Origin: Neelides folsomi
Lineage: Eukaryota > Arthropoda > Collembola > Neelipleona > Neelidae
Length of the DNA: 54,409 nucleotides
Assembly (NCBI GenBank): GCA_034687125.1
Contig: JAQGBZ010000401.1
Span: 1-54,409, forward strand
Direction of reading: 5' to 3'
Below are positions 12,439 through 22,662 of this stretch, piece by piece; the first letter of the stretch is position 1, and every line of letters starts with the position of its first letter. The position numbers and the translations under genes were made by a program. The notes under the pieces are model-generated. The model was not told the DNA's origin. It ran no database searches and saw only the letters and a list, made by a program, of their open reading frames with translations.

Positions 12439-13880
12439 TTAATCGCTAGAACTTTTCTCACCACATTCATACCTAATAAAATCTACAACTTCGATGGAGT
12501 TTTGTAATAAAAACTCTCTGACTGTGACATCTGGATCTAATAAAAATTCCTGGTTGACTAACGCAGATTCATCAATTTCATGGTTTTTGCTGACAACAAA
12601 TTCTTCCTCTTCCTCAACAGCTTCTTCCCCGTCTACTTTGACACTTTCCACTTTCACCACTGGTTTCTCCACTTCCACGGGCGCTTTTTTCTTTGGTATT
12701 TCAGTCATAGAGCCGATTTCTTTTGGATTCATTCCTTAAGATAAAAACGTAAATTAATGATTTTATTTTAAATTAACAGTCAATTTTTAACGGAATCTAT
12801 TTTTGGTGATAGAATAAAAAATACTCTTTCATTACCAATGATGTGTTGGCAAAGACGTCGACCAATCTCGGATAGTGATAAGGGTGGCTTAGAATTGGTT
12901 GATCGAAAAGCTACAATTGCACCGTATTTTCCAAAATAGATATCATTTGAAGATTCAGGTGCAGGGTGAGTGAAGCCAGACAGATGAATCGATGGAGAAG
13001 TCTTGAAGTGCATAGCTCTCCTTGTCTTGATATTTTCGCCCAATTCCCCAATGGTCAAAGCTATTTCATCTTGTATCGATCGAGAGTCACTCAAGAGCAA
13101 CTTTGAAAAATCTTCTCCGGTCATAGATGCCTAAATTGAATAAATATTTATGTCTTAAGTTATTGCCCACTTACAGACTGCTAATATCATAGATCAATCA
13201 AATGAGACATGGGAATTTAATCTCATAAATGTAATCGCCTTTTCATTTCTAAAATGTAAAATATTATGTAAACTATTTCTAGATTGTGTTTTATAAATAA
13301 TTTATATTTTAAATTAAAAATAATTTATTTAAAATAAACATTAGAAACTATACTAAAAATGATATTAATTGAGTTGTTTACCTTTTCTATGAGATTGTTG
13401 ACACTCCCGACCTTCAAATTATTTAAGACATTCTGGGTAATTTTTTGAGTTAAGGTATGAAACTTTTTGTTGCGAGATACAAAATCCGTTTCACAATTTA
13501 TTTCGCATATTAGGGCATTTCCTGGTTCAGCTATTACAGAGATCAGACCTTGTCCAGTTGCTCGACCTTGGACTTTTGTAGCTTTTTCCCACCCGTGTGC
13601 TTGGGCTTCACTTCGTAACCATTTTTCAGCCTAGTAAATTTGCAAAAAATATAATTTAGTTTCATCAGTTTTTTCGTGTTTAATTTAATTTAAAATATGG
13701 TATTAGATAGATGTTACTTACGAGGACAATATCGTTATCATGCTTTTGAAGAGCTTCTTTACATTTTGAAAAAGAAAACCCAGTCGATTTTCGTAATTTC
13801 GATAAAGTGTTTTTTTCGACAGAAATTGCCGCAGTTCCAAATGATCTTCTAATTGTATTCATACATCTGAAGAATGCCAT
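12439..13880 (-). CDS. TSFM: Mitochondrial elongation factor Ts
   Basis: Guanine-nucleotide exchange factor that regenerates mitochondrial EF-Tu-GTP during organellar protein synthesis. Four exons on the minus strand (13880-13722, 13630-13382, 13130-12836, 12734-12439) sum to 999 nt, 332 aa, close to animal orthologues. The first ~20 residues are basic and hydroxyl-rich, as in a mitochondrial presequence. Residues ~23-65 form the UBA-like N-terminal domain ([19 protein letters not shown]). Residues 98-107 carry the EF-Ts signature [10 protein letters not shown], preceded by GQGLISV. Later exons give the dimerisation core, the HIIGMNP motif across the last junction, and a C-terminal segment with [14 protein letters not shown]. 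An acidic and lysine-rich stretch in the last exon is longer than a minimal EF-Ts. A TTTCAG just upstream of the ATG may mark a 5' UTR intron. Confidence 0.95.
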
Positions 13881-15440
13881 TTCGTAATGTTCAAGTCCTG
13901 AAATTTCAATAAGTATTGTATTAACATATTATTTAGTATCAATAGATCTGTCAATAATCTGCAAATGGGCTTATAATTAATTACATAGCTTTCAAAATAT
14001 TTTAATCTAAATACATAGCACTTCAATTGCTAAATATGCTGTTTGTTCAGAGTCGGAGCTTAAACAGTATAGATATTTAGGTTTGTATCACGTACGATGA
14101 TGATATTACATAATTGGAAATAATACATGTCAGAATATTTTATATCGAGAATTATCCAGGGTGGAATTGAAAACTAAATTGTAAGAAAGCAACATCTAAC
14201 ATTTAGAATTAGACCCGCAACTATTTAGTTTAGGAGTTTAGTGTTTAGAGTTTAGGAGATTTTTCCAAACCTACAAATACTGTGTGAAGAAAACGAAGCG
14301 TCTTCTGAATCCAGCTGTTTTTAATTTATAAATCAATTACTCGCTGAACGCAATTAAGGTAAGATAAATGGAAGAATTCCCAAGAATTTATACAATTTTC
14401 CTCGAAAATTAGTTTGCTCCGCGGGCAAAGTGAGTGAAATTGGAGTTGGCCAATGGAATCGGATACACGTCAGGCTCTGGTAAAATGTATGTAAAACCTT
14501 GGGGTAGCCACATAGTAAATCCTATGTTTTTCCCTATTCCCCTCCACGTTTCTCTTCTCATTTATTGCGTCATTTTTACCCTAAAGCTCCCCATCCACAG
14601 CTGTATGTTGAGAGGATCAACATAGGGAACACATATAGGACATAGGCCAATTAAAGATAGAAGGTTCCAGCTCAAAATCACCTGACTCGAAACCTAAAAT
14701 CGTTTCTCATCCAAAACTCCCAGTTCAACTTCGGCGTCTCCCCCTTTCCAATTCCCCTCTTTCTAAATAGGACTGACACCTCATCGCTAGTTTAACTAAA
14801 ATTAAAGTGACAATTATACTATATTAGATTTACTAAAAGGTCCAACGTGGCCGTTTACGCTTATCAATTGATATGACCCATATTTAAAGATTCTCCGAGT
14901 TTATAGACTTGATTTTTATCAAGTTTTTAACTTGGAATCTCCGACCTTGTTTGGACCATTATAATTAGAGGTGTAATATTTAGTCATTTGGAGCAATAAT
15001 ATGAAAATCAAGTAGAAACAAGAGCTGCTGACTCACCTAAATATTAGTGGCGAATCTGACAATTGATTTATAGGGATTATACAATATAAAAACGTATTTT
15101 AATGTTATGACCATTATGGTGATAACTACGCATATTGTAATAACTCATAGTTAACCTTATTGGCAATCAGTTTAATAGATAGTGCTTGCCTGCAAATCAT
15201 TTATATCGTGAGTAAGGACAGTATTATTAAACCAACTTTAACGACAGATATTAAATAGTTTCAATAAATAACTTTAAAAGTGACATTGAAGTAACCGCAA
15301 GAAGGAAAAGTTTATTAGAATTTCTTTAGCCATCAATTTGCTATTTGTGATCATCTGATCTAGTATTTTTGGAGCAAGTAATGGGAGAGATTGGCCAGAG
15401 CAATCATTATAGCTTTAGTTAATTACTTTAAATATTTTAA
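13881..15440. other. Divergent promoter region of EF-Ts and PERK
   Basis: EF-Ts is transcribed leftward and PERK rightward, so 1.56 kb holds both promoters and 5' UTRs. It contains a TTTAG-rich direct repeat (14223-14258) and a moderately GC-richer part around 14.3-14.8 kb. A 63-codon frame at 14434 opens with GTG and is not convincing. No ER-stress element could be assigned with confidence. Confidence 0.5.
14223..14258. repeat. Short degenerate TTTAG direct repeats
   Basis: TTTAG occurs five times in 36 bp at spacings of roughly 5-9 bases. It is not an exact TTAGG telomeric array and is probably simple degenerate sequence in the EF-Ts/PERK upstream region. Confidence 0.5.
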
Positions 15441-18400
15441 ATGATGTTTTGGGTCAGAGTTTGGCGAAGAGTTCACAAACCTCTGTATTTCTTGGGATTC
15501 TGCATATTTTTTATATTTCCTCTTTATACCACTAATTGCCAGACTTTTGACAATATTGACAATGCAAAGTTAGGGGATAGTATGGGAAAATTCGGACATA
15601 GCGAAACTGAATTTGTATTAAGACACAGAACTAGTGATAGTAATGTCCCACCAAACGAAGTACCTTTACCTGGCTCCAGTTTCCACCAATTACCATTTTG
15701 TCCTCCGAAATCAGGGAGTGAGTCCGGAGATGTGTCAAGTGAAAAGAATTCCTCTGACGAGTTACAAAGATCTGGGCCCGATCCGAGCAGACGAATTTTT
15801 GTTGCCACGTTGGATGGGAAACTCTCATTACTCGATCATGCTGGAAAGGAGCTTTGGTCCATTTCTACTGGACATTTATTCTCATCGACCATCTCAACTT
15901 TACAGGTAAATCTAATAATTTTAACACTAACAAGAAACAAATCGACTTTTAATGTATAACATTTGTAATTGTAATTATTAATATATTTTGTTTCTTTTCA
16001 TAGCTAAATGAAAATGGGAAATGGATAACTTTAATTCCATCATTAACCGGTGGTCTTTATAAATACGATGGAGTCAATATTGAGCCGATACCTCTGACTG
16101 CTGATTCACTTTTGAAAAAATCTTTTAAATTATCACAAGATGTTGTCATTTCTGGTAAGAATACAAATTGTATTTAAGATTTTTATATTAAAACATTTCA
16201 AGAATATTTATGTTTAAGATGTCGTTTATCCTAATCGTTATTTTAATTATTTTAGGTGGGAAAGAAATTCAAACTTTTGGCGTTGATATGAATTCGGGAA
16301 ATATGAAATACGAATGTGGGATGAAAGGATGTAAAAGTTTTTCAAAGGCCGAATACGATGCAACTCAGGATGGTAATGTTGTTCTTGTTGTGAAAAAGCA
16401 ATTGCAAACAGTGAGGGCAATTGACTCGGTCACCGGATCTGAAAGATGGAACTTCAGTGTTGGAACTCACGAACTTGCTTTAGCTGGACTAACAGAAGGA
16501 TGCTACGAAACTGCTTATAAAGACGATGCGGATTTGCCTTCTCAAAATTACTTATTACAAATGTCATTTTCTAATGATGTTATGGATGGTTTAATGGGAT
16601 TTGATCGGACAAATGCACCTTGGAAGACTCAGGTATTCACTCACTCAATTCACTATTCTATTCAAGCATTTCTTTTTTATTTATTTATCTTAATATATAT
16701 TAAGCTTGAATCCTTTGTATCTTTATTCAATTAGTTCAAATCCATTGCAATATTTTAATTTTAATTTATTATTAAATATAAACAGTTTGAAAATCCGATC
16801 TCTCAAGTTTGGCTCTGGGAAAAAGGTCGTTTGATCTCAATAGATCCAATAAAAAGTTCAGCTGTTAATCACCTTCAGCCCGTATTTTGGGTCGGGAAAC
16901 ATTTAAAACAATTGTACGTCCAAGAAAGCCATGAAAGTGCTGCAAATCTTGAAAACATGCTTTCCTTTGACCGACATGCTATTGAAGATGGTTCCCGCAA
17001 ACCCTTGAAAATTGGATGGAAGACAACTGATAATTCGAGTATGATTCAATTGTTTTTATACATTACATGTGTTTAAATTATTATTCATTATCATTATTTA
17101 CCGGTTAATGATAGTAAAAATTTCTATTTTGTTAATTCAGAAAATGAGAATACTGCAATTGCCCAAGTATCAAGTTCCAATTTTGCCATATCCCCTTCAT
17201 CAAAGTTCAAAGGGGTTTTCGTGTTTAAAAGCGATGAATTCCAAATACCAGCAATTGAAGCTCCGCCAGCAGACCCAACATTACAGCCGAGCCGAAGTGA
17301 TTCCGATGACTCAGATTCGGAAATGGGCGACGAGTTTGATGGGCCTATTCAAATTATGGTTGTTTCACTTTTATATTACTGGTGAGTTTAACTAATTAAG
17401 TTGAATCCATTATTAAATGGGTCAAAATCATAATTTAATAATTGACTGCGTATCATAATAATATCTTTAATCAATATTTGTGTATTTTGTTTGTACAGGA
17501 AAGAAGTTCTCGGAATAAGTATTTTAACAGCAGGTTCAATAACAAATATTTACATTATTAATTAAGAATTGATTCTCATTTAAAATGTTGATTAATATTC
17601 CTATATGATTGTAACTCGTAAATACTTTTTTAGTGTTGTTGAACATTCTTCTAATGCGACCTGTCATGAGATTTGTTAGAGCTCGAACTGTTCGAGATAT
17701 GGTCATGCTTTTTCGCAACTTTAGACAAAATCAAAATGAGGTAAGATATAAAAATGAATATAAAATGTGCATAAACTATTATGTTTAGATCAATAATACA
17801 TAGTTTAAATGTCATTTTTTAATATAACAGGACCAGAAAGCTTTAGTTCCAAGAAAAGTAAGCGAACCAGAATTGCTTCCAATCCCAGTGCCAAGTAGTT
17901 CACGACAACGTAGTACTTCAAATTCGTCATCGAGTTCTCAGCAATTTGTATATCAAGAAGGAGATCAATTTGTTTCACAATACCTTCGAGAATTTGAGCC
18001 GATCCAGTGTTTGGGAAAAGGTGGATTTGGTGTTGTTTTTGAAGCTAAGAAAAAGATTGATGACAGACATTATGCGGTCAAGAGAATTCCACTCCCAACA
18101 GGGTAATTTAGTTTTCCATTAAATAATTTAATTTTTTGACAATATACAGATGTTAAATAATAATATAGTTATAAAGTTAAATGTGTGTTTTATTTAGACA
18201 AAAATCCCAAAACCGTGTAATGAGGGAAGTGAAAGCTTTGGCAAGACTCGAGCATCGATATATTGTGAGATATTTTAACGCATGGATTGAAACCCCTCCA
18301 TTATTTTGGTTAGAGAAAAACGATCCACTTTGGAACTCGAGGTAAGATTAAAATATTTATTATATTCATCTCATTTTATTATTTTTATCTTTCTCCCATC

Positions 18401-19853
18401 AATACTAACAAACTGATTTTTAATTTAATTTAGAATTTTAGATTCTCCAAGTGGAACGAATCCAGGAGGATTTTATGGATCTCAGTCATATAGTCAGAGC
18501 AATTACTCTTATTCCAATGCAAATAAAGATATGAATTTGAGAAAGAGAGATCATTTCGAGATCTCAGTGCCAACGCCAGTTGATGAAGCTCAAGAAGTGG
18601 AAGATTCTTTCATTGTCTTTGGGGAAGAAAGTGTTTTGGAACCAGAAATTGAAAGAGCAATCGATGAGGCTTCTCGTAGAGCAATTGGCGACTCGTGTAT
18701 CATGTCTCAAAATTCAACTTGTGAAATTTCTCAAAAGGGTTTTTTCGCAAGGCCGACCTCTTTGAGCATTCCTTCGTCTACTGGAGATAAAAATGAATTT
18801 TCGCAATTTGATGAAGATGATCCATTTGAGGCTCCTGAACCTAAGACTGTGATGTATTTGTATATTCAACAAGAACTCTGCCAGAACAAAACTCTCCAGG
18901 ATTGGCTTAAAACCGAGAAGGAGCGAGACCTTAAGACCGTCATATCCTTTTTTGCCCAAATTGTGGAAGCTGTTGAGTATATTCATTCTAAAGGGCTTAT
19001 TCATCGGGACATGAAACCAAGCAATATTTTCCTTGCGGGAGGAGACGACGATGATGATACAATTGTGAAAATTGGAGACTTCGGCTTGGCCACAACAATA
19101 ATTAACGAGATAGAAAATCAGTCAACGACTTCTCAAATGATTGATTTAAGCCCAATGGTCATGAAAGCTAGTTTAACTGGTCAAGTTGGCACATCACTTT
19201 ATATGAGTCCGGAACAGGTTAACAATTTTTTATCCCTTTTAAATAATCTTATTCAATTAACTTAAAGTGCGATAATGTTGTACTAGCATTTATTAATATT
19301 ATATAACGAAAAATAAGAATTTTGAATAATTTTTTTCAGAAATCTAAAAAGCCATATGACCATAAAGTTGACATTTATTCGCTCGGATTGATTTTTGTCG
19401 AATTGATAACCCCATTTTCAACTGATATGGAACGCCATTCTACAATTTCACAATTTCGTCATCTCGATTTCCCTCCTGATTTTATTACAAAACATCCCGA
19501 TGAGGTAATATAATTTTAATAGGCTAAATTACTTTTAATATAATTATAATATGATAATAATTAATTGGAGGATAACTCAATGAATAATGTCAATGATGTA
19601 AAATGGCAATGTGTTTTATGTGTAGTTTGATATTATTGAGAAAATGGTTTCTCATCGACCAGAAGAAAGACCTGAGACGAAAGACATTAAAGCAAAGGTG
19701 ACGACCTATCTCAGCAAGATTTCATCTCAGGCAAATCCTATTACACTCACCAATACGGATTTTAATGTGAATAAGATTAAGGAATACGATGAGCGCCCTC
19801 GAAGATTTGCATCTCAAAAGAATATGACAATTAAAGCTCGTTCCTTTATGTAA
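15441..19853 (+). CDS. EIF2AK3: PERK, eIF2-alpha kinase 3 (ER stress sensor)
   Basis: Type I ER membrane kinase that phosphorylates eIF2-alpha when unfolded protein accumulates. Twelve exons: 15441-15905, 16004-16154, 16256-16632, 16786-17038, 17141-17381, 17499-17533, 17634-17740, 17831-18102, 18198-18341, 18434-19217, 19340-19504, 19626-19853. They sum to 3222 nt, 1073 aa. TAA immediately precedes the ATG. A hydrophobic signal (about 17-32) precedes the luminal stress-sensing domain with its beta-propeller-like repeats. A YYWKE motif leads into the TM helix, about 499-515. The kinase shows GKGGFG (605-610), K627, E644, HRD (872-874) and DFG (897-899). T930 in LTGQVGT is the likely equivalent of the activating threonine of mammalian PERK. 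The kinase insert (~682-818) is acidic and serine-rich, and shorter than in human PERK. A 35-nt microexon (exon 6) encodes part of the TM helix. Confidence 0.96.
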
Positions 19854-19944
19854 TTTATCCTTCAAACAGTACCTCAAATATTACTGGTTTATAAAGTATA
19901 CTCTATATTTATTTATTATATTATTCCCTTTTTTATAAAATTGA

Positions 19945-19950
19945 AATAAA
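19945..19950 (+). terminator. Polyadenylation signal candidate for PERK
   Basis: AATAAA about 90 bp after the PERK stop and before the 3' end of the convergent coiled-coil gene. Spacing is typical of a compact 3' UTR. Confidence 0.45.
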
Positions 19951-20054
19951 ATAACAAGATAAAGTGAAAGATTATTTGAATAAATAAATAATTAACACGA
20001 ATTACCTTAAACTTAACTAAATAAGGTAATCGTTAGCCAGGAAAGACGAGATTG

Positions 20055-20672
20055 TCAGTTTTCGCCGTTAACCAGTTGCTCCGGATTATTTTGAGGATTT
20101 TGATCATCAAACTTGTTTTGAAGATTTTGATTATCCCCCTGAAGATTTTGATATTCAAATTCATTTTGATCTCCAAACTCATTTCGATCTTGAAACTCAT
20201 TTTGATCATATTGACCCCTGTCCTCTCCATTCTCATCAATGGGATAGTCGTCTTCTTCCAAGCCTCCGAGATGATTCCCAGCAGCATAGTAGCAGGCTTC
20301 TGGATCAATGACTGTCATCACTTGGACGAACATTTCCATAACCTCCTCTGAAAAAATATTTTTGATGTTATTTAAATATCAATTGATCTTTAAATATAAA
20401 ATAGGCATTTATAAATACCAAAATTCAGATAAATAAATACTTTGCAACTCGACAAGTTTTTCTTCAGTTTTGTCGTAATCTTCTTCAAGCTTGTAAATTT
20501 CTTGAAGGATTTTCTTCAAACTCTCTGTTGTATGAAGAGTTTGAGTCTCTCTTTCAGAATCTCCGTTCCCAAGTTGGTGCATCCCACCCCGTCCTTCTTC
20601 ATTTGGAATGGGAATTGGCGAAATCGGATTTTCTTCAACTCCGCTAAATGACTCGTCTGTAGCTGGGCTCAT
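20055..20672 (-). CDS. Unrecognised coiled-coil protein with Asn/Gln-rich tail
   Basis: No family was recognised. Two minus-strand exons (20672-20441 and 20347-20055) join at AA|GTATTT and TTTTCAG|AGG to give 525 nt, 174 aa. The frame stays open upstream to an ATG at 20714, which would add 14 residues; the downstream ATG is preferred because it opens an acidic soluble N-terminus. Residues 1-45 are Ser/Pro/Gly-rich. Residues ~48-90 are heptad-like and charged (for example LKKILQEIYKLEEDYDKTEE), suggesting a coiled coil, followed by a conserved-looking MTVIDPEACYYAAGNHLGG. The tail is highly acidic with a degenerate repeat built on DQNEF and QNLQ. It looks like an expressed small adaptor or subunit. 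Splice sites, frame and composition support it as a real gene. Confidence 0.72.
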
Positions 20673-20744
20673 CTTTAGATACCTTTTAAAACAATTAATA
20701 AAAATATTGAGCATTGAAAGTAGAAAATTTAGAATAAAAAAATC

Positions 20745-20749
20745 AAAAA
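20745..20749 (-). terminator. RNA polymerase III terminator of tRNA-Val
   Basis: Five T residues on the minus strand lie six bases after the discriminator base of the tRNA, the normal pol III stop. A longer T run follows a few bases further on. Confidence 0.75.
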
Positions 20750-20754
20750 GTAAT

Positions 20755-20827
20755 TGATCGAGGCCAGGATCGAACTGGCGACCTCGTGTGTGTGAGACAC
20801 GCGTGATAACCGCTACACTACTCGACC
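20755..20827 (-). tRNA. tRNA-Val (anticodon CAC)
   Basis: 73-nt cytosolic tRNA gene on the minus strand without an intron. Acceptor strands GGTCGAG and CTCGATC pair with one G-U wobble, discriminator A. The anticodon stem CGTGT/ACACG encloses loop CTCACAC, anticodon CAC, reading GUG valine codons. The T arm GCCAG-TTCGATC-CTGGC pairs perfectly. The A box (TAGTGTAGCGG) and B box (AGTTCGATCC) form the internal promoter, and a T5 terminator follows. It lies about 80 bp upstream of the coiled-coil gene on the same strand, so the two promoters are close. Confidence 0.96.
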
Positions 20828-21822
20828 ATTAGTTCAAGAAGAATTCACTTTTCTCCTATTCAATCCAATTTGCTTTCACTCCAAATTTTCCAGTAAATTC
20901 AAGATTAAATTTTTGGAATTATTATATAAATAACTGTTAAAATATATAATCAACTCAGTTAAAACATATAATTGTTAATAATAATTATAATTATGTAGAA
21001 AATGTTTGGTTTTTCTTACATATGATATATTATGTATATTCTACCAGTAATATAAATACCTATAAAAATAGTTAAAAAAATATTTGCATAATTCTTCAAA
21101 AATTTAAAAGATGAACCAGACTCGTTGAATATCCACAATAATAATATGTTATTCAAATAAGCTATAACTTATGGAATGATTTAATATTATGCACTTCCAA
21201 GAAAATTCAATAAATATTTGTATTGCTTATATATAGTTATACAAAGTCATATAAAGCCATATAGTTTCCAGAATCTGGTATAACATCACACAGTCTTGCT
21301 TGCTTAACAATTTAACAATAAATGAAAATGAAAAGATGTAGAAAAGATAAAATGAAAACGGTTTTCAATTACCTTGTATTTCCTATTGGAATGAAGATCA
21401 GACTCGCTTAATTGACTTCGTGCTTAGACTTAATGGACCTATCCAAAAATTAGAGGTGAAATCAATTCCAAAAAGCAAATTATGAAAATAAATGAAAATA
21501 AATGAAATAAAACGAACGTTTGAGAAAATGAAAACGAGAGTTTGAGAAAATGAGAGAAAGCGAGGAAGGGGGAAGGGAGACAAAGTTCCTTCCTCTTCGG
21601 GATCTCAAGCTAAAATGAATACAGAAGAGCGCGAGGGATATTCTTCATTTCAGGAATTTCAGCTGCATTGCAATTTTGCAATAAAATTTTTGATATTCAA
21701 TTATTCATTCTTCAATTCTTATCCTATAATTTAATCTCAATTAATTAACTCATAATAACTATACAATAATCACCCGATAAAGGGCCCTTTTATTGAAGAT
21801 CAATTTCAAATACTAAGGAAAA
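20828..21822. other. Upstream region of tRNA-Val and MRPL12
   Basis: About 1 kb, mostly AT-rich. Around 21480-21560 there are short imperfect tandem copies of AAATAAATGA and of GTTTGAGAAAATGA. The last 200 bp should hold the MRPL12 promoter and 5' UTR. No further gene was seen. Confidence 0.5.
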
Positions 21823-22583
21823 ATGAATAATTTTATTAAGTTATTAAACTTTGCCGGTAGGAATGCTGCTAAATTAAACAAGGTTCCTCATAGAATTAAT
21901 ATAGTTAGAATGAGCTCGGCCGCTGCGAGCTTAAAGCCATCAGAAATTGGAGATGAAAAAATCTCCGTTTCGACTCCGTCTAATCAAGATAAAATTTACA
22001 ATAAAAAAATTACCAAGCTTGTGGACGAAATAGCCCAGCTCACTTTATTGGAAGTCGCCGATTTGAATTCTCTTCTTAAGAAGACACTCAACATCCCGGA
22101 TGCACCGATGATGGGGTCATTTCCCATGGGTGGCTTTGCACCTGCTGCAAAAGAAGTAAAACATACCTTACATTTTAAATATTAAACTAAATCCTACATT
22201 GGTTAGCATTTAATTCTATTGTGTATTTTCATAGGAAGAGGAAGAAGTCGTTCCTATGAAAGTTCAGACGAATTTTACCGTGAAACTGCTGAAATTTGAT
22301 GATACCAAAAAAGTTCCGCTCATCAAAGAAATCAAATCTTTGGTTGAAGGAATGAATTTAGTTCAGGTAATCATACTTTTCATTAGATTTTAATCCTTCA
22401 TATTTCATTTCATATATAATGTACTTTTATTTCTTAAATAAAATTTTTTAATGGTTGAATGTTTAGGCAAAAAAATTTGTCGAATCGGCTCCTACAGTTG
22501 TTAAAGCAGATTTACCCAAGGAGGAAGCTGAAAAGCTGATGGCAGCTCTTACTGCCCTTGGAGCGACTTGTGAAATAGTTTAA
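21823..22583 (+). CDS. MRPL12: Mitochondrial ribosomal protein bL12m
   Basis: Stalk protein of the mitochondrial large subunit that recruits the translational GTPases. Three exons (21823-22155, 22235-22366, 22467-22583) sum to 582 nt, 193 aa, close to human MRPL12. The N-terminus is basic, rich in Asn, Lys and Arg and hydrophobic residues, as expected of a mitochondrial presequence. Residues ~60-95 form the dimerisation region ([20 protein letters not shown]). A Met/Gly/Pro-rich hinge follows, then the L7/L12 C-terminal domain from ~120, with [20 protein letters not shown] and [17 protein letters not shown], ending GATCEIV. The start sits in AAAAATG context. It has its own promoter. In bacteria L12 and EF-Ts act in the same elongation cycle, and here the genes are 8 kb apart. 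Confidence 0.96.
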
Positions 22584-22656
22584 ATTAAGTTTGAATGGTT
22601 AGTCAATCATAAATATATCTGAAATTTTGTATCACTTTTCAAATTAATTACTTAAA

Positions 22657-22662
22657 AATAAA
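22657..22662 (+). terminator. Polyadenylation signal candidate for MRPL12
   Basis: AATAAA about 75 bp after the MRPL12 stop codon, in typical 3' UTR position. Confidence 0.5.

Noticed and set aside
14223..14258. Possible telomeric-type repeat
   Set aside because: TTTAG spacing is irregular and exact TTAGG tandems are lacking.
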